Below, in pieces: positions 49,094 through 58,419 of a stretch of DNA of 60,172 bases. The stretch comes from Hyphomonadaceae bacterium. GTDB taxonomy: Bacteria; Pseudomonadota; Alphaproteobacteria; Caulobacterales; Aquidulcibacteraceae. The position numbers and the translations under genes are program-made. Position 1 is the stretch's first letter; each line of letters opens with the position of its first letter. The notes beneath the pieces were generated by a model. That model saw nothing but the letters and a program-made list of their open reading frames with translations, was not told the origin of the DNA and made no database searches. Location: the NCBI GenBank assembly GCA_016791425.1, contig JAEUMQ010000019.1:1-60172 (forward strand), given 5' to 3'.

Positions 49094-49810
49094 TCAGCCC
49101 TCGGCCGGAACATCGCCGACCGATGCGCCGTCCCTGCGGCGGGCAACGAGATCGGAGACCTTGAGATTGCGGCGGTTCGCGACGTGCCGCGGGCTCACCT
49201 GCAGCTTCAGCGCATCGAACGTGGCGCGCACCATGTTGTAGGGATTGGACGAGCCCTGGCTCTTGCCGACCACGTCGGCGACGCCGAGCACTTCGAGCAC
49301 CGCGCGCATCGGACCGCCGGCGATGAGACCCGTGCCCGGAGGCGCCGCGCGCAGCATGATCTTGCCTGCGCCCCAGCGCCCGCGCCCGTCATGGTGCAGC
49401 GTGCGCCCTTCGCGCAGCGGCACGCGGATGAGCGTCTTCTTGGCTTCCTCGGTCGCCTTGCGGATGGCTTCGGGCACTTCGCGCGCCTTGCCGTGCCCAA
49501 AGCCCACGCGGCCCTTCTTGTCGCCGACGACGACGAGCGCGGCGAAGCCGAAATTCTTGCCGCCCTTCACCACCTTCGCGACGCGGTTGATGGCCACGAG
49601 CTTATCGACGAACTCGCTGTCGCGTTCGTCTTCGCCGCCGCGCGGACCGCCGCGCCGGTCGTCGCGTCGGCCGCGATCGCCGCCGCCGCCCCCGCCGCCG
49701 CGGCGCGGACCGCGCGGTCCGCGCGCGGGACGCTGCGGCTGCTGCTCGGAGCCGGCTGATGCGCCTCCGCCTTCATCGCCCGTCGGGCCAGCTGTGGTTT
49801 CGTCGGTCAT
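49094..49810 (-). CDS. rpsE: Small subunit ribosomal protein uS5 with long N-terminal extension
   Basis: The protein has 238 residues, about 70 more than E. coli S5. The core runs from about residue 65 ([29 protein letters not shown]) through [21 protein letters not shown]. Before the core lies a disordered, Gly/Arg-rich extension ([20 protein letters not shown]). uS5 takes part in decoding accuracy and helicase function. The extension has no obvious domain. Confidence 0.96.
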   Translation of the reverse strand: MTDETTAGPTGDEGGGASAGSEQQPQRPARGPRGPRRGGGGGGGDRGRRDDRRGGPRGGEDERDSEFVDKLVAINRVAKVVKGGKNFGFAALVVVGDKKGRVGFGHGKAREVPEAIRKATEEAKKTLIRVPLREGRTLHHDGRGRWGAGKIMLRAAPPGTGLIAGGPMRAVLEVLGVADVVGKSQGSSNPYNMVRATFDALKLQVSPRHVANRRNLKVSDLVARRRDGASVGDVPAEG

Positions 49811-49817
49811 AGCGGCC

Positions 49818-50174
49818 TCAGAATTCCAATCCGCCCTCGCGGGCGGCGTCGGCCAGGGCTTTCACCCGGCCATGAAAGAGATAGGCGCCCCGATCGAACA
49901 CGACGCGCGTGATGTTCTTGGCCTTGGCGCGCTCCGCGATCAGCTTGCCGATTGCGGCGGCGCGGTCCTTGCCGGGCGTCTTGGCGAGCTTCTTCTTGAG
50001 GTCCGGCTCGAGCGAGGAGGCCGCGACCAGCGTGCGCCCTTCCTTGTCGTCGATGACCTGCACCGAGATGTTCTTGAGCGAGCGGTGCACCGACAGGCGC
50101 GGACGCTCTGCGCCGACTTGCTTGAGCCGCGTGCGGTTGCGCTGCCGGCGCCGGGCGAAGGTCGAGTTGGTCAT
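49818..50174 (-). CDS. rplR: Large subunit ribosomal protein uL18
   Basis: The protein has 118 residues from ATG 50174. [36 protein letters not shown] opens the domain that binds 5S rRNA, and [22 protein letters not shown] closes it. The ATG directly follows the rplF stop. Confidence 0.97.
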   Translation of the reverse strand: MTNSTFARRRQRNRTRLKQVGAERPRLSVHRSLKNISVQVIDDKEGRTLVAASSLEPDLKKKLAKTPGKDRAAAIGKLIAERAKAKNITRVVFDRGAYLFHGRVKALADAAREGGLEF

Positions 50175-50175
50175 C

Positions 50176-50709
50176 TTACTTCTTCTTGCCTTCCTTCCGG
50201 CGGATGCGCTCGCCGACATACTTCACGCCCTTGCCCTTGTAGGGCTCCGGGGGCCGGAAGCTGCGGATCTCGGCGGCGACCTGCCCGACGACCTGCTTGT
50301 CGGCGCCGGAGATCTTGATCTCCACCGGGCGCGGCGTGGCGATCGTGATGCCGGCCGGCGGCGCGTAGATCACCGGATGCGAATAGCCGACCGACAGCGA
50401 GAGGTTCTTGCCTTCCAGCGCCGCGCGGTAGCCGACGCCGGTGAGCTCCAGCGTGCGCTCGAAGCCGTCGGTGACGCCCTTCACCTGGTTGGCCAGGATG
50501 GCCCGGGCCATGCCCCACATCGCGCGCGCGCGCTTGGTGTCCGCGCGCGGCTTGATGGTGATCTCGCCGCCCGCATGGGCGACTTCCACATCGTCCGGCG
50601 CACGGAAGGAGAGGGCGCCTTTCGGCCCCTTCAGGCTGATCTCCTGGCCCTTCACCGCCACCTGCACCGCCGACGGGGTGGGAATGGGTTTCTTGCCGAT
50701 GCGCGACAT
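50176..50709 (-). CDS. rplF: Large subunit ribosomal protein uL6
   Basis: The protein has 177 residues, normal length: [31 protein letters not shown] at the start and [27 protein letters not shown] at the end. It lies near the GTPase centre of the 50S subunit. It stands between rpsH and rplR. Confidence 0.98.
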   Translation of the reverse strand: MSRIGKKPIPTPSAVQVAVKGQEISLKGPKGALSFRAPDDVEVAHAGGEITIKPRADTKRARAMWGMARAILANQVKGVTDGFERTLELTGVGYRAALEGKNLSLSVGYSHPVIYAPPAGITIATPRPVEIKISGADKQVVGQVAAEIRSFRPPEPYKGKGVKYVGERIRRKEGKKK

Positions 50710-50723
50710 CAATCCACCTGGCC

Positions 50724-51119
50724 CTAATACACTTGGCACAAGATCTCGCCGCCGACATTGGCGGCGCGTGCGGCCGTATCGCTCATCACGCCCTTCGGCG
50801 TGGAGAGGATGCAGACGCCGAGCCCGTTGCGCACGAGCTTGAGATCCTTGATCGAGGAATAGACCCGCCGCCCCGGCTTCGAGACGCGGGTGATCTCGGA
50901 GATCACGGGCGCGCCCTCGAAATACTTGAGCTCGATCTCGATTTCCTTGTGGCCGTCCTTCTCCACTTCCGCGAAGGCGCGGATGAAGCCTTCTTCCTGC
51001 AGCACCGCGAGCACGCGCGCGCGCAGCGCCGAGGCCGGAGTGCTCACCTTGTCGCGTCCGCGCAGCTGCGCGTTGCGGATGCGCGTGATGAGATCGCCGA
51101 TGGGATCGTTGAGGTTCAT
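50724..51119 (-). CDS. rpsH: Small subunit ribosomal protein uS8
   Basis: The protein has 131 residues: [42 protein letters not shown] at the start and [26 protein letters not shown] at the end are typical. In E. coli uS8 binds its own spc mRNA to control translation; whether it does here was not tested. Confidence 0.98.
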   Translation of the reverse strand: MNLNDPIGDLITRIRNAQLRGRDKVSTPASALRARVLAVLQEEGFIRAFAEVEKDGHKEIEIELKYFEGAPVISEITRVSKPGRRVYSSIKDLKLVRNGLGVCILSTPKGVMSDTAARAANVGGEILCQVY

Positions 51120-51129
51120 GCGCGCTCCC

Positions 51130-51435
51130 TCACCAGCTCGACTTGACCATGCCGGGGATCTGGCCCTTGGAGGCCAGGTCCCGCAGCGCGATGCGCGAGA
51201 GCTTCAGCTTGCGATAGAAGGCGCGCGGCCGCCCCGTGAGCTCGCAGCGGTTGCGGATACGCGAGGGCGCCGAATTGCGCGGCAGCTCCGCGAGCTTCAG
51301 CCGCGCCTGGAAGCGCTCTTCCGGCGGCAGCGCGTCGTCGAGCGCGGCCGCCTTCAGCCGCGCCCGGCGCCCGGCGAACTGTTTCGACAGCTTGCGACGC
51401 TTTTCATTGCGTTCAACGGCGCTTGTCTTTGCCAT
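51130..51435 (-). CDS. rpsN: Small subunit ribosomal protein uS14, zinc-free form
   Basis: The protein has 101 residues and lacks the CxxC pairs, so it is the zinc-independent form. [40 protein letters not shown] is the C-terminal signature. It lies in the head of the 30S subunit. Confidence 0.97.
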   Translation of the reverse strand: MAKTSAVERNEKRRKLSKQFAGRRARLKAAALDDALPPEERFQARLKLAELPRNSAPSRIRNRCELTGRPRAFYRKLKLSRIALRDLASKGQIPGMVKSSW

Positions 51436-51464
51436 ACGTCTTCTTCTCCACTCGTCCCGTACTT

Positions 51465-51495
51465 TAGGGCCCTAAGCCAAACGCTTGGGGCCCTA
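51465..51495 (-). other. Hairpin between rplE and rpsN
   Basis: TAGGGCCC and GGGCCCTA form the outer stem, with AAGC-CAAAC-GCTT inside, a 12-pair hairpin in the 74-base rplE-rpsN gap. It may set the relative yield of the flanking genes. Confidence 0.55.
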
Positions 51496-51509
51496 GTTGC
51501 GGAACGGCC

Positions 51510-52067
51510 TTAATTCCGAAACGGAAAGTCGAATTCCTTCAGAAGCTCTTTGGCTTCCTCGTTGGTGCGCGCGGTGGTGCACACGATGATGTCCATCCCC
51601 CAGATCTGGTCGATCTGATCGTAATTGATCTCCGGGAAGATGATGTGCTCCTTCACGCCCATCGCGAAATTGCCGCGTCCGTCGAACGAGCGTCCGTTGA
51701 GGCCGCGGAAGTCCTTCACGCGCGGCAGCGCGATGGTGACCAGCCGATCGACGAACTCGTACATCCGGTCGGCGCGCAGCGTGACCTTGCACCCGATCGC
51801 CATGTTGTCCCGGATCTTGAAGGTCGCGATCGACTTCTTCGACTTCGTCGCCACCGGCTGCTGCCCGGCGATCGCCGCCAGCGCATCCATCGCCGACTTG
51901 AGCTTCTTGGAATCCGCGACCGCTTCGCCCACGCCCATATTGATCACGACCTTGTCCAGGCGCGGGATCTGCATGTCGTTGGAATACTTGAAGCGCTCCT
52001 TGAGCTTCGTGCGGATCTCCTCCCGGTAGCGGGACTTCATCCGCGGCGTGTAGGTCGGCTCAGACAT
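51510..52067 (-). CDS. rplE: Large subunit ribosomal protein uL5
   Basis: The protein has 185 residues: [48 protein letters not shown] and [22 protein letters not shown] are the uL5 motifs. It binds 5S rRNA in the central protuberance. Its start overlaps the rplX stop by 8 bases. Confidence 0.98.
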   Translation of the reverse strand: MSEPTYTPRMKSRYREEIRTKLKERFKYSNDMQIPRLDKVVINMGVGEAVADSKKLKSAMDALAAIAGQQPVATKSKKSIATFKIRDNMAIGCKVTLRADRMYEFVDRLVTIALPRVKDFRGLNGRSFDGRGNFAMGVKEHIIFPEINYDQIDQIWGMDIIVCTTARTNEEAKELLKEFDFPFRN

Positions 52068-52380
52068 CGATCTCGACTCCCGACCCCTTCGCGATCCGCA
52101 CCTTGCCCTTGCTTTCCACGATCTTGAATCCGACCCGCGTCGGCTTGCCGGTCTTGGGGTCGCGCATGGCGACGTTGGAGACGTGCAGCGCAGCTTCGCG
52201 CTGCTTGATGCCGCCCTGGGGATCGGACATCGACGGCTTCACGTGGCGCGAAACCATGTTCACGCCTTCCACCACGACGCGCTGCTCGCCCGGGCGCACT
52301 TCGATGACGCGGCCCGAACGGCCTTTGTCCTTGCCGGCGATCACGATGACCGTGTCGCCCTTTTTGATCTTCGCGGCCAT
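52060..52380 (-). CDS. rplX: Large subunit ribosomal protein uL24
   Basis: The protein has 106 residues from ATG 52380: [47 protein letters not shown] is the KOW domain of uL24, an assembly initiator. Overlaps both the rplN stop (TGATG) and the rplE start. Confidence 0.97.
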   Translation of the reverse strand: MAAKIKKGDTVIVIAGKDKGRSGRVIEVRPGEQRVVVEGVNMVSRHVKPSMSDPQGGIKQREAALHVSNVAMRDPKTGKPTRVGFKIVESKGKVRIAKGSGVEIDV

Positions 52381-52748
52381 CAGATGACCTCCGGCGCCAG
52401 CGAGATGATCTTCATCTGGTTCTTGGCCCGAAGCTCGCGCGGCACCGGCCCGAAGATCCGCGTGCCGATCGGCTCGCCCTGCGCCGAGATGAGCACCGCC
52501 GCGTTGGAATCGAAGCGGATCGTGGAGCCGTCGCGGCGCTTGATGTCCTTCGACACGCGCACGACGATGGCCTTGCGGACCTCGCCCTTCTTCACCCGTC
52601 CGCGCGGCGCCGCTTCCTTGATCGAGACGACGATGATGTCCCCGACGGTGGCGTAGCGCCGCTTGGAGCCGCCGAGCACCTTGATGCACATCACGCGCTT
52701 GGCGCCGGAATTGTCGGCGACGTCGAGATTGGTCTGCATCTGGATCAT
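52380..52748 (-). CDS. rplN: Large subunit ribosomal protein uL14
   Basis: The protein has 122 residues, exactly the usual length: [46 protein letters not shown]. It bridges the subunits. Its start overlaps the rpsQ stop by four bases. Confidence 0.98.
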   Translation of the reverse strand: MIQMQTNLDVADNSGAKRVMCIKVLGGSKRRYATVGDIIVVSIKEAAPRGRVKKGEVRKAIVVRVSKDIKRRDGSTIRFDSNAAVLISAQGEPIGTRIFGPVPRELRAKNQMKIISLAPEVI

Positions 52749-53023
52749 GACGCAGCTCCCGCCTTCAGAGTCCCGGTCTTCTCCGCCGCCGCGATCTTCT
52801 CGACCACTTCCCAGCGCTTCAGCTTCGACTTCGGCGCGCACTCGCCGATCTCGACGCGATCGCCTTCCTTGCAGGCGTTCGTCTCGTCATGGGCGTGGTA
52901 CTTCTTGCGGCGACGCACGGTCTTGCGCATCACCGGGTGCAGGAAGGTTCGCTCCACCTGCACCACGACGGTCTTGTCGCCCTTGTCGCTGACCACCAGG
53001 CCCTGCATCACCCGACGCGGCAT
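52745..53023 (-). CDS. rpsQ: Small subunit ribosomal protein uS17
   Basis: The protein has 92 residues: [47 protein letters not shown], the uS17 OB fold. The end [11 protein letters not shown] is slightly extended. It lies between rpmC and rplN. Confidence 0.98.
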   Translation of the reverse strand: MPRRVMQGLVVSDKGDKTVVVQVERTFLHPVMRKTVRRRKKYHAHDETNACKEGDRVEIGECAPKSKLKRWEVVEKIAAAEKTGTLKAGAAS

Positions 53024-53034
53024 TTCGCCTTCTC

Positions 53035-53259
53035 CTACTGCGCCGCTTTCGGCGCCGCCTTCTCCCGTTGCACCGTCTTGGCGCGCGCAATCATGCGGCG
53101 CACCTCGCGGATGCGGGAGGGCTTCTCCAATTGTCCGGTCGCCCGCTGGAAGCGCAGATTGAACTGCTCCTTCTTGAGGGCCTCGATCTCATCCTTGGCC
53201 TTGCCGCCGTCGCCGGCGCGCAGCTCGGAGAGCTCCTTCTGGATGTCCTTGCGTTTCAT
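53035..53259 (-). CDS. rpmC: Large subunit ribosomal protein uL29
   Basis: The protein has 74 residues, two long helices: [62 protein letters not shown]. It stands at the tunnel exit, where trigger factor and SRP bind. Start overlaps the rplP stop. Confidence 0.97.
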   Translation of the reverse strand: MKRKDIQKELSELRAGDGGKAKDEIEALKKEQFNLRFQRATGQLEKPSRIREVRRMIARAKTVQREKAAPKAAQ

Positions 53260-53672
53260 TGCCCCTCCAGCCGCGTCACGATCCGCGTCCTGATCGGCAA
53301 TTTCGCGCTGCCGAGCCGCAGGGACTCGCGCGCCACCGCTTCGGGCACGCCGTCCACCTCGAAGATGATGCGCCCGGGCTTCACGCGCGCGGCCCAGAAT
53401 TCCGGCGCGCCCTTGCCCGAGCCCATGCGCACTTCGGTCGGCTTCTTCGACACCGGCAGGTCCGGGAAGACGCGGATCCAGACCTTGCCTTGCCGCTTCA
53501 TCTCGCGCGTGATCGCGCGGCGGGCCGCTTCGATCTGGCGCGCGGTGAGCCGCTCGGGCTCGAGCGCCTTCAGCCCGAACGCGCCGAAATCGAGATTGGC
53601 GCCCGAGGTCGCAAGCCCCTTGATGCGCCCTTTGTGCGCACGCCGGAACTTGGTTTTCTTCGGCTGCATCAT
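53256..53672 (-). CDS. rplP: Large subunit ribosomal protein uL16
   Basis: The protein has 138 residues: [70 protein letters not shown] is typical uL16. Two ATG codons in a row (53672 and 53669) are possible starts. It lies at the A-site side of the 50S subunit. Confidence 0.97.
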   Translation of the reverse strand: MMQPKKTKFRRAHKGRIKGLATSGANLDFGAFGLKALEPERLTARQIEAARRAITREMKRQGKVWIRVFPDLPVSKKPTEVRMGSGKGAPEFWAARVKPGRIIFEVDGVPEAVARESLRLGSAKLPIRTRIVTRLEGQ

Positions 53673-53675
53673 GGC

Positions 53676-54470
53676 CTAGCCCTCCGCGCCCGCGTCGGCG
53701 TCTTCGCGCTGACGACGGCCCCGGGGCCCACGACGATCCGGACGATCGCCGCGATCGTCGCGAGTCGGACGGTCGCGGTCGCGGCGCTCGCGCTGCTCGC
53801 CGGTGTCGAGCGCGCGCTTATCCTGCGCCATCGGGTCGTGTTCCATGATCTCGCCTTTGAAGACCCAGACCTTCACGCCGATCTGGCCGTAGGCGGTCTC
53901 CGCTTCGGCGAACCCGTAATCGACGTCGGCGCGCAGCGTGTGCAGCGGCACGCGGCCTTCGCGGTACCATTCCATGCGGGCGATTTCGGCCCCGCCGAGG
54001 CGCCCCGACACGTTGATGCGGATGCCTTGCGCGCCGAGCCGCATGGCCGACTGCATCGCCCGCTTCATCGCCCGGCGGAACGCCACGCGGCGCTCCAGCT
54101 GCTGGGCGACGCCCTCCGCGACGAGGTTGGCGTCCGTCTCGGGCTTGCGGACTTCGACGAGGTTCAGGAACACTTCCGTGCCCGGCGCCATCTGCGCGAG
54201 CTCCTTGCGGAGCTTCTCGATGTCCGAGCCCTTCTTGCCGATCACCACGCCGGGCTTGGCGGTGTAGATCGTCACCCGGCACTTCTTCAGCGGCCGCTCG
54301 ATGATGATCTTGGAGATCCCGGCCGCGTTCAGCCGATCGCGCAGGAACTTGCGGATCTTGAGATCCTCATGCAGCAGCCGTGCGTATTCGCCGGTGTTGG
54401 CGTACCAGCGGCTGTCCCAGGTGCGGTTGACGCCGAGCCGGAGGCCGATCGGGTTGACTTTCTGGCCCAT
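53676..54470 (-). CDS. rpsC: Small subunit ribosomal protein uS3 with basic C-terminal tail
   Basis: The protein has 264 residues from ATG 54470: [30 protein letters not shown] and the KH domain [25 protein letters not shown]. After the core, the end is an Arg/Asp-rich tail ([27 protein letters not shown]), about 30 residues longer than E. coli uS3. It lies at the mRNA entry. Confidence 0.97.
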   Translation of the reverse strand: MGQKVNPIGLRLGVNRTWDSRWYANTGEYARLLHEDLKIRKFLRDRLNAAGISKIIIERPLKKCRVTIYTAKPGVVIGKKGSDIEKLRKELAQMAPGTEVFLNLVEVRKPETDANLVAEGVAQQLERRVAFRRAMKRAMQSAMRLGAQGIRINVSGRLGGAEIARMEWYREGRVPLHTLRADVDYGFAEAETAYGQIGVKVWVFKGEIMEHDPMAQDKRALDTGEQRERRDRDRPTRDDRGDRPDRRGPRGRRQREDADAGAEG

Positions 54471-54472
54471 GC

Positions 54473-55012
54473 TTACGCGGCCTCCTGCGCCGACTGCTTC
54501 GCGCCTTTGCCGGTCTTGGTTTTGCGTCCGCGCCGGTCCTCGCGCTTTGAGCGCACGCCCTCGACTTCGCGGACGATGATGGTGAGCTGGCTGAACGGCT
54601 TCTCGATGCGCGCGCCGCGGCCGCGGGCGCGGGCGCTCATGCGCTTCATAACCAGGCCCTTGCCGACGAAGGCCTGCGCAACCACGAGGCTGTCGATGTC
54701 GAGCTGGTGGTTCTCCTCGGCGTTCGCCTGCGCCGACCAGAGGCACTTGTAGACGTCGTGCGCGATGCGCTTGCGGGAGAATTGCAGCTCCGCGAGCGCA
54801 TCCTCCACGTGCAGCCCACGGATCGATTGGGCCACCAGATTGAGCTTGCGCGGGCTGATGCGGATATTGCGCAGGATCGAGCGGGCCTCGCGCTTGGCCG
54901 CCACGGCCGCGCCGGCATCCTCGGTTGCGGCGGCGGCCTTCTTGGCCGGCGCCTTCTTCGCAGGAGCTTTGGCCGGCTTCGCCGCGGCCTTGGCGGGAGC
55001 TTTGGCGTTCAT
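54473..55012 (-). CDS. rplV: Large subunit ribosomal protein uL22 with extensions at both ends
   Basis: The protein has 179 residues, against about 110 in E. coli. The core (about 42-150) is typical: [54 protein letters not shown]. The N-terminal 40 residues are Lys/Ala/Pro repeats ([23 protein letters not shown]) resembling histone H1 tails, and about 25 basic residues follow the core. uL22 lines the exit tunnel. Confidence 0.96.
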   Translation of the reverse strand: MNAKAPAKAAAKPAKAPAKKAPAKKAAAATEDAGAAVAAKREARSILRNIRISPRKLNLVAQSIRGLHVEDALAELQFSRKRIAHDVYKCLWSAQANAEENHQLDIDSLVVAQAFVGKGLVMKRMSARARGRGARIEKPFSQLTIIVREVEGVRSKREDRRGRKTKTGKGAKQSAQEAA

Positions 55013-55281
55013 TTCCGCTTCGCCTTCTTGTCAGCGCCGTGGCCATGATAGGTGCGCGTGGGCGCGAACTCGCCGAGCTTGTGGCCCACCATGTCCTCGC
55101 TCACCGCCACCGGCGTGAACGTCTTGCCGTTGTGCACCTGGAAGGTGAGGCCGACGAATTGCGGCATGATCGTCGAGCGCCGCGACCAGGTCTTGATCGC
55201 GCCGCGGCCGCCCTGGGCCTTCTCGGCCTTGGCGATGAGATAGCCGTCGACGAACGGGCCTTTCCAAACAGAGCGGGGCAT
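55009..55281 (-). CDS. rpsS: Small subunit ribosomal protein uS19
   Basis: The protein has 90 residues from ATG 55281: [58 protein letters not shown] is typical uS19. It overlaps the rplB stop (one base) and the rplV start (four bases). Confidence 0.97.
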   Translation of the reverse strand: MPRSVWKGPFVDGYLIAKAEKAQGGRGAIKTWSRRSTIMPQFVGLTFQVHNGKTFTPVAVSEDMVGHKLGEFAPTRTYHGHGADKKAKRK

Positions 55282-56117
55282 CAGGTCGCCTTCTTCGCGT
55301 TGCGCCGGCGGATGATGAGCCGGTCGGACGGTTTGGTTTTGCGCGTCTTGGGTCCGCGGGTCTTCTTGCCCCACGGCGTCACCGGGTGACGGCCGCCGGA
55401 GGACTTGCCTTCGCCGCCGCCGTGCGGGTGATCGACCGGGTTCATCACCACGCCGCGCACCGTGGGCTTGCGCCCAAGCCAGATCGAACGGCCGGCCTTG
55501 CCCCAGACTTCGTTCATGTTGTCGGGGTTCGACACCGCGCCGATCGTGCACATGCAGGTGTCGGGCACCATGCGAAGCTCGCCCGACATGAGGCGCAGCT
55601 GCGCGTAGCCGACATCGCGGCCGACGACTTGCGCGTACGAACCCGCCGCGCGCGCCATCTGGCCGCCCTTGCCGGGCTTCAGCTCGACGTTATGGACAAT
55701 CGTGCCCACCGGCGCCGACTTGAGCGGCATCGCATTGCCAGGCTTCACATCGACCTTGTCGCCGGCGACGACGCTGTCGCCCGCCTTCAGGCGCTGCGGC
55801 GCGAGGATATAGGCCTGCTCGCCGTCGGGATACTTGATGAGCGCGATGAACGCGGTGCGGTTGGGATCGTATTCGAGCCGCTCGACGATCGCGGGCGCAT
55901 CGAACCTGCGGCGCTTGAAATCGATGACCCGGTAGGCGCGCTTATGCCCGCCGCCATGCCGGAAGGCGGTCACGCGGCCCATATTGTTGCGCCCGCCGGA
56001 CTTCTTCAGCCCCTCGGTGAGCGCCTTGACCGGCTTGCCCTTGAAGAGCTCGCTCCGGTCCACGATCACCAATTGGCGACGGCCGGGCGAAGTCGGGCGG
56101 AATTGCTTGAGCGCCAT
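55281..56117 (-). CDS. rplB: Large subunit ribosomal protein uL2
   Basis: The protein has 278 residues, the usual length: [54 protein letters not shown] and the C-terminal [29 protein letters not shown] with the conserved histidine region near the peptidyl transferase centre. It lies between rplW and rpsS. Confidence 0.98.
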   Translation of the reverse strand: MALKQFRPTSPGRRQLVIVDRSELFKGKPVKALTEGLKKSGGRNNMGRVTAFRHGGGHKRAYRVIDFKRRRFDAPAIVERLEYDPNRTAFIALIKYPDGEQAYILAPQRLKAGDSVVAGDKVDVKPGNAMPLKSAPVGTIVHNVELKPGKGGQMARAAGSYAQVVGRDVGYAQLRLMSGELRMVPDTCMCTIGAVSNPDNMNEVWGKAGRSIWLGRKPTVRGVVMNPVDHPHGGGEGKSSGGRHPVTPWGKKTRGPKTRKTKPSDRLIIRRRNAKKAT

Positions 56118-56134
56118 CTCTTAAAGCCCCCCCA

Positions 56135-56428
56135 TCACAGGCCGGTAGTCACGTCGATGGAATGGCCTTCCGCCAGCGTCACGATCGCTTTCTTGCGGTC
56201 GGCGCGGCGGCCTTCCAGGCCCCGGAAACGCTTCACCTTGCCCTTTTGCACGATGGTGTTCACCGCGCGCACCTTGACCTTGAAGAGCGCCTCGACGGCT
56301 TCCTTCACCTGCGTCTTGGTGGCGCTGAGCGGCACCTGGAACACGACCTTGTTGTGGTCCGACAGAAGGGTGGCCTTCTCGGTGATCACCGGCGCGATGA
56401 TCGCGTCATAATGCTTGGCCGCGCTCAT
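56135..56428 (-). CDS. rplW: Large subunit ribosomal protein uL23
   Basis: The protein has 97 residues: [65 protein letters not shown]. uL23 is the docking site for trigger factor and SRP at the tunnel exit. Overlaps the rplD stop by four bases. Confidence 0.98.
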   Translation of the reverse strand: MSAAKHYDAIIAPVITEKATLLSDHNKVVFQVPLSATKTQVKEAVEALFKVKVRAVNTIVQKGKVKRFRGLEGRRADRKKAIVTLAEGHSIDVTTGL

Positions 56429-57111
56429 GCTTCAGCCTCTGCTTTCGCGGCGCGCTTGCGCGGCGCCTTTGCCGCGGCCGCCGCGCCCACGCCGAAGCGG
56501 GCGTTGATCGCGTCCACCGCGTCCTTGGTGAGAATGAGCCGGCTGCGGCGCATGATGTCGTAGACATTGAGCCCCGCGCTCGGCAGCACGTCGATGTTCG
56601 GGATGTTGCGCGCCGCCAGCGCGAACTTCATGTCGAGCTCGGCGCCGCCGATGATGAGCGCGTTGGCCGCGCCGAGCGCCTCCAGCCGCGCGCGCACGAC
56701 CTTCGTCTTGGCGTCCTTCATCGAGAGCGTATCGACGACGATGAGCTCCTTGGCGCCGGCCTTGGCCGAGAGCGCGTGCTTGAGCGCCAGCGCCCGCACC
56801 TTCTTCGGCAGCGCGTGCTCATAGTCGCGCGGCAGCCGATTGTGCGCGTGCCCGCCGCCCCGGAAGATCGGCGCGTTCGCCGCGCCGTGGCGCGCGCGGC
56901 CGGTGCCCTTCTGGCGATAGAGCTTGGAGTGCGACCGCGAGACCTCGCCCCGCGACAGCGTCTTGTGCGTCCCGGCGCGGCGCTTGGCGAGCTGCCAATT
57001 GACCATGCGCGCGAGGATGTCCTTGCGGATCTCGGCGATGCCGAAGACCGCGTCGGCGAGGTCGATCGAGCCGGCCGCCTTGCCGTCGAGGGTGCGGATG
57101 TCGAGCTTCAT
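56425..57111 (-). CDS. rplD: Large subunit ribosomal protein uL4
   Basis: The protein has 228 residues, about 25 longer than E. coli; the extra residues are a basic C-terminal tail ([17 protein letters not shown]). The core has [43 protein letters not shown], the loop that reaches into the tunnel. In E. coli uL4 represses the S10 operon; the leader of this cluster has no clear S10-type structure. Confidence 0.97.
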   Translation of the reverse strand: MKLDIRTLDGKAAGSIDLADAVFGIAEIRKDILARMVNWQLAKRRAGTHKTLSRGEVSRSHSKLYRQKGTGRARHGAANAPIFRGGGHAHNRLPRDYEHALPKKVRALALKHALSAKAGAKELIVVDTLSMKDAKTKVVRARLEALGAANALIIGGAELDMKFALAARNIPNIDVLPSAGLNVYDIMRRSRLILTKDAVDAINARFGVGAAAAAKAPRKRAAKAEAEA

Positions 57112-57869
57112 TGCGCGCCCTTCTTTCCGGTCGCCTTCACCGCGTCGCGCACTTCGACCCAGGAATTCTTCGACCCCGGAACCGCGCCCTTCACGAAGAT
57201 CAGGCTGCGCTCGGCATCGACGCGCACGACGTCGAGATTCTGCGTCGTGACGCGCTCCTGGCCGAGATGGCCGGCCATCTTCTTGTTCTTGAACACCTTG
57301 CCCGGATCCTGCCGCTGGCCGGTTGAGCCGTGCGAGCGGTGGCTGACCGAGACGCCGTGGGTGGCGCGCAGGCCCCCGAAGTTCCAGCGCTTCATCGCGC
57401 CGGCGAAGCCCTTGCCGATGGTGACGCCGGAGACGTCCACCTTCTGCCCGACCGCGAAATGGTCGGCTTTGATCTCCGCGCCGATGGCGAGGAGATTGTC
57501 TTCCGACACGCGGAACTCGCGCACGATCGCCTTGGGGTCGATCTTCGCCTTGCCGAACTGGCCGCGCTCGGCCTGGCTCATGCGCTTGGCTTTGGCCGTG
57601 CCGGCGCCCAGCGCCACCGCGACATAGCCGTCGCCCTTCGGCGTGCGCTGCTTGGCGGGCGCTTCCTTGCGCGACTTCTTCGGCTTGAGCGCAACGCTCG
57701 CGCCGGCGGAATCCTTGAACTCCTCGGGTCCTTCCGTGCGCCGCCCGACCACCTGGCAGCTTTCCACGTGCAGCACCGTCACGGGAATATGCGCGCCGTC
57801 GTCGGCGAAGATGCGCATCATGCCAAGCTTCTTGGCCAGAGCGCCGGTTCGTTGAGCGGCGGCGGACAT
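57108..57869 (-). CDS. rplC: Large subunit ribosomal protein uL3
   Basis: The protein has 253 residues from ATG 57869. [34 protein letters not shown] begins the core, and [50 protein letters not shown] is the uL3 signature. About 40 extra residues lie at 50-105 (lysine-rich insert), as in other Alphaproteobacteria. It overlaps rpsJ by one base and rplD by four. Confidence 0.97.
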   Translation of the reverse strand: MSAAAQRTGALAKKLGMMRIFADDGAHIPVTVLHVESCQVVGRRTEGPEEFKDSAGASVALKPKKSRKEAPAKQRTPKGDGYVAVALGAGTAKAKRMSQAERGQFGKAKIDPKAIVREFRVSEDNLLAIGAEIKADHFAVGQKVDVSGVTIGKGFAGAMKRWNFGGLRATHGVSVSHRSHGSTGQRQDPGKVFKNKKMAGHLGQERVTTQNLDVVRVDAERSLIFVKGAVPGSKNSWVEVRDAVKATGKKGAQ

Positions 57870-58183
57870 CAGCCGAGCACCTGGATCTGCACGTCCACGC
57901 CGGCCGAGAGGTCGAGCTTCATCAGCGCGTCCACCGTTTGCGGCGTCGGCTGCACGATATCGAGCATCCGCTTGTGGGTCCGGATCTCGAATTGCTCGCG
58001 GCTCTTCTTGTCCACGTGGGGCGACCGGTTGACCGTGAACTTCTCGATCCGCGTTGGCAGCGGCACGGGGCCGACCACTTGCGCGCCGGTGCGCTTGGCG
58101 GTGTTCACGATTTCCTTGGTGCTGAGATCGAGCGTGCGATGATCGAACGCCTTCAGCCGGATACGCATGTTCTGTTGCATCAT
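57869..58183 (-). CDS. rpsJ: Small subunit ribosomal protein uS10 / NusE
   Basis: The protein has 104 residues: [69 protein letters not shown] is typical. Besides its ribosomal role it is NusE, which with NusB binds boxA of rRNA transcripts. Two ATG codons (58183 and 58180) are possible starts. It is the first gene of the cluster. Confidence 0.98.
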   Translation of the reverse strand: MMQQNMRIRLKAFDHRTLDLSTKEIVNTAKRTGAQVVGPVPLPTRIEKFTVNRSPHVDKKSREQFEIRTHKRMLDIVQPTPQTVDALMKLDLSAGVDVQIQVLG

Positions 58184-58271
58184 CGCGCGCGTTCCTGACG
58201 GCCTGCGGCGCCGCGGGATCCGCTAAACCAAGCAACAGGCGGACTCGCTCCGCCCAAGATCGAACAATCTG

Positions 58272-58287
58272 GCGATCAGACGATCGC
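58272..58287 (-). other. Hairpin in the S10 leader
   Basis: GCGATC-AGAC-GATCGC is a perfect 6-pair stem in the mRNA leader about 90 bases before rpsJ. It could take part in autoregulation of the cluster. Confidence 0.4.
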
Positions 58288-58352
58288 TATGTGCATTGGT
58301 TCTGCGGACCGCGTCTAAGCCCCAAGGCTTACGGCCGGCCCAAGAGGCGGAG

Positions 58353-58381
58353 GGGATACGCGCGGGGGCCGCCTCCGTCAA
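58353..58381 (-). promoter_or_regulatory. Promoter of the ribosomal protein cluster
   Basis: On the minus strand TTGACG (58376-58381), exactly 17 bases and TATCCC (58353-58358) form a strong sigma70-type promoter. Transcription would start near 58346, giving a 160-base leader. The cluster therefore does not depend on tuf transcription. Confidence 0.7.
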
Positions 58382-58419
58382 GGGCGGAAAGAGCCCCGCC
58401 GGCCGTCATTTTCGCACCT

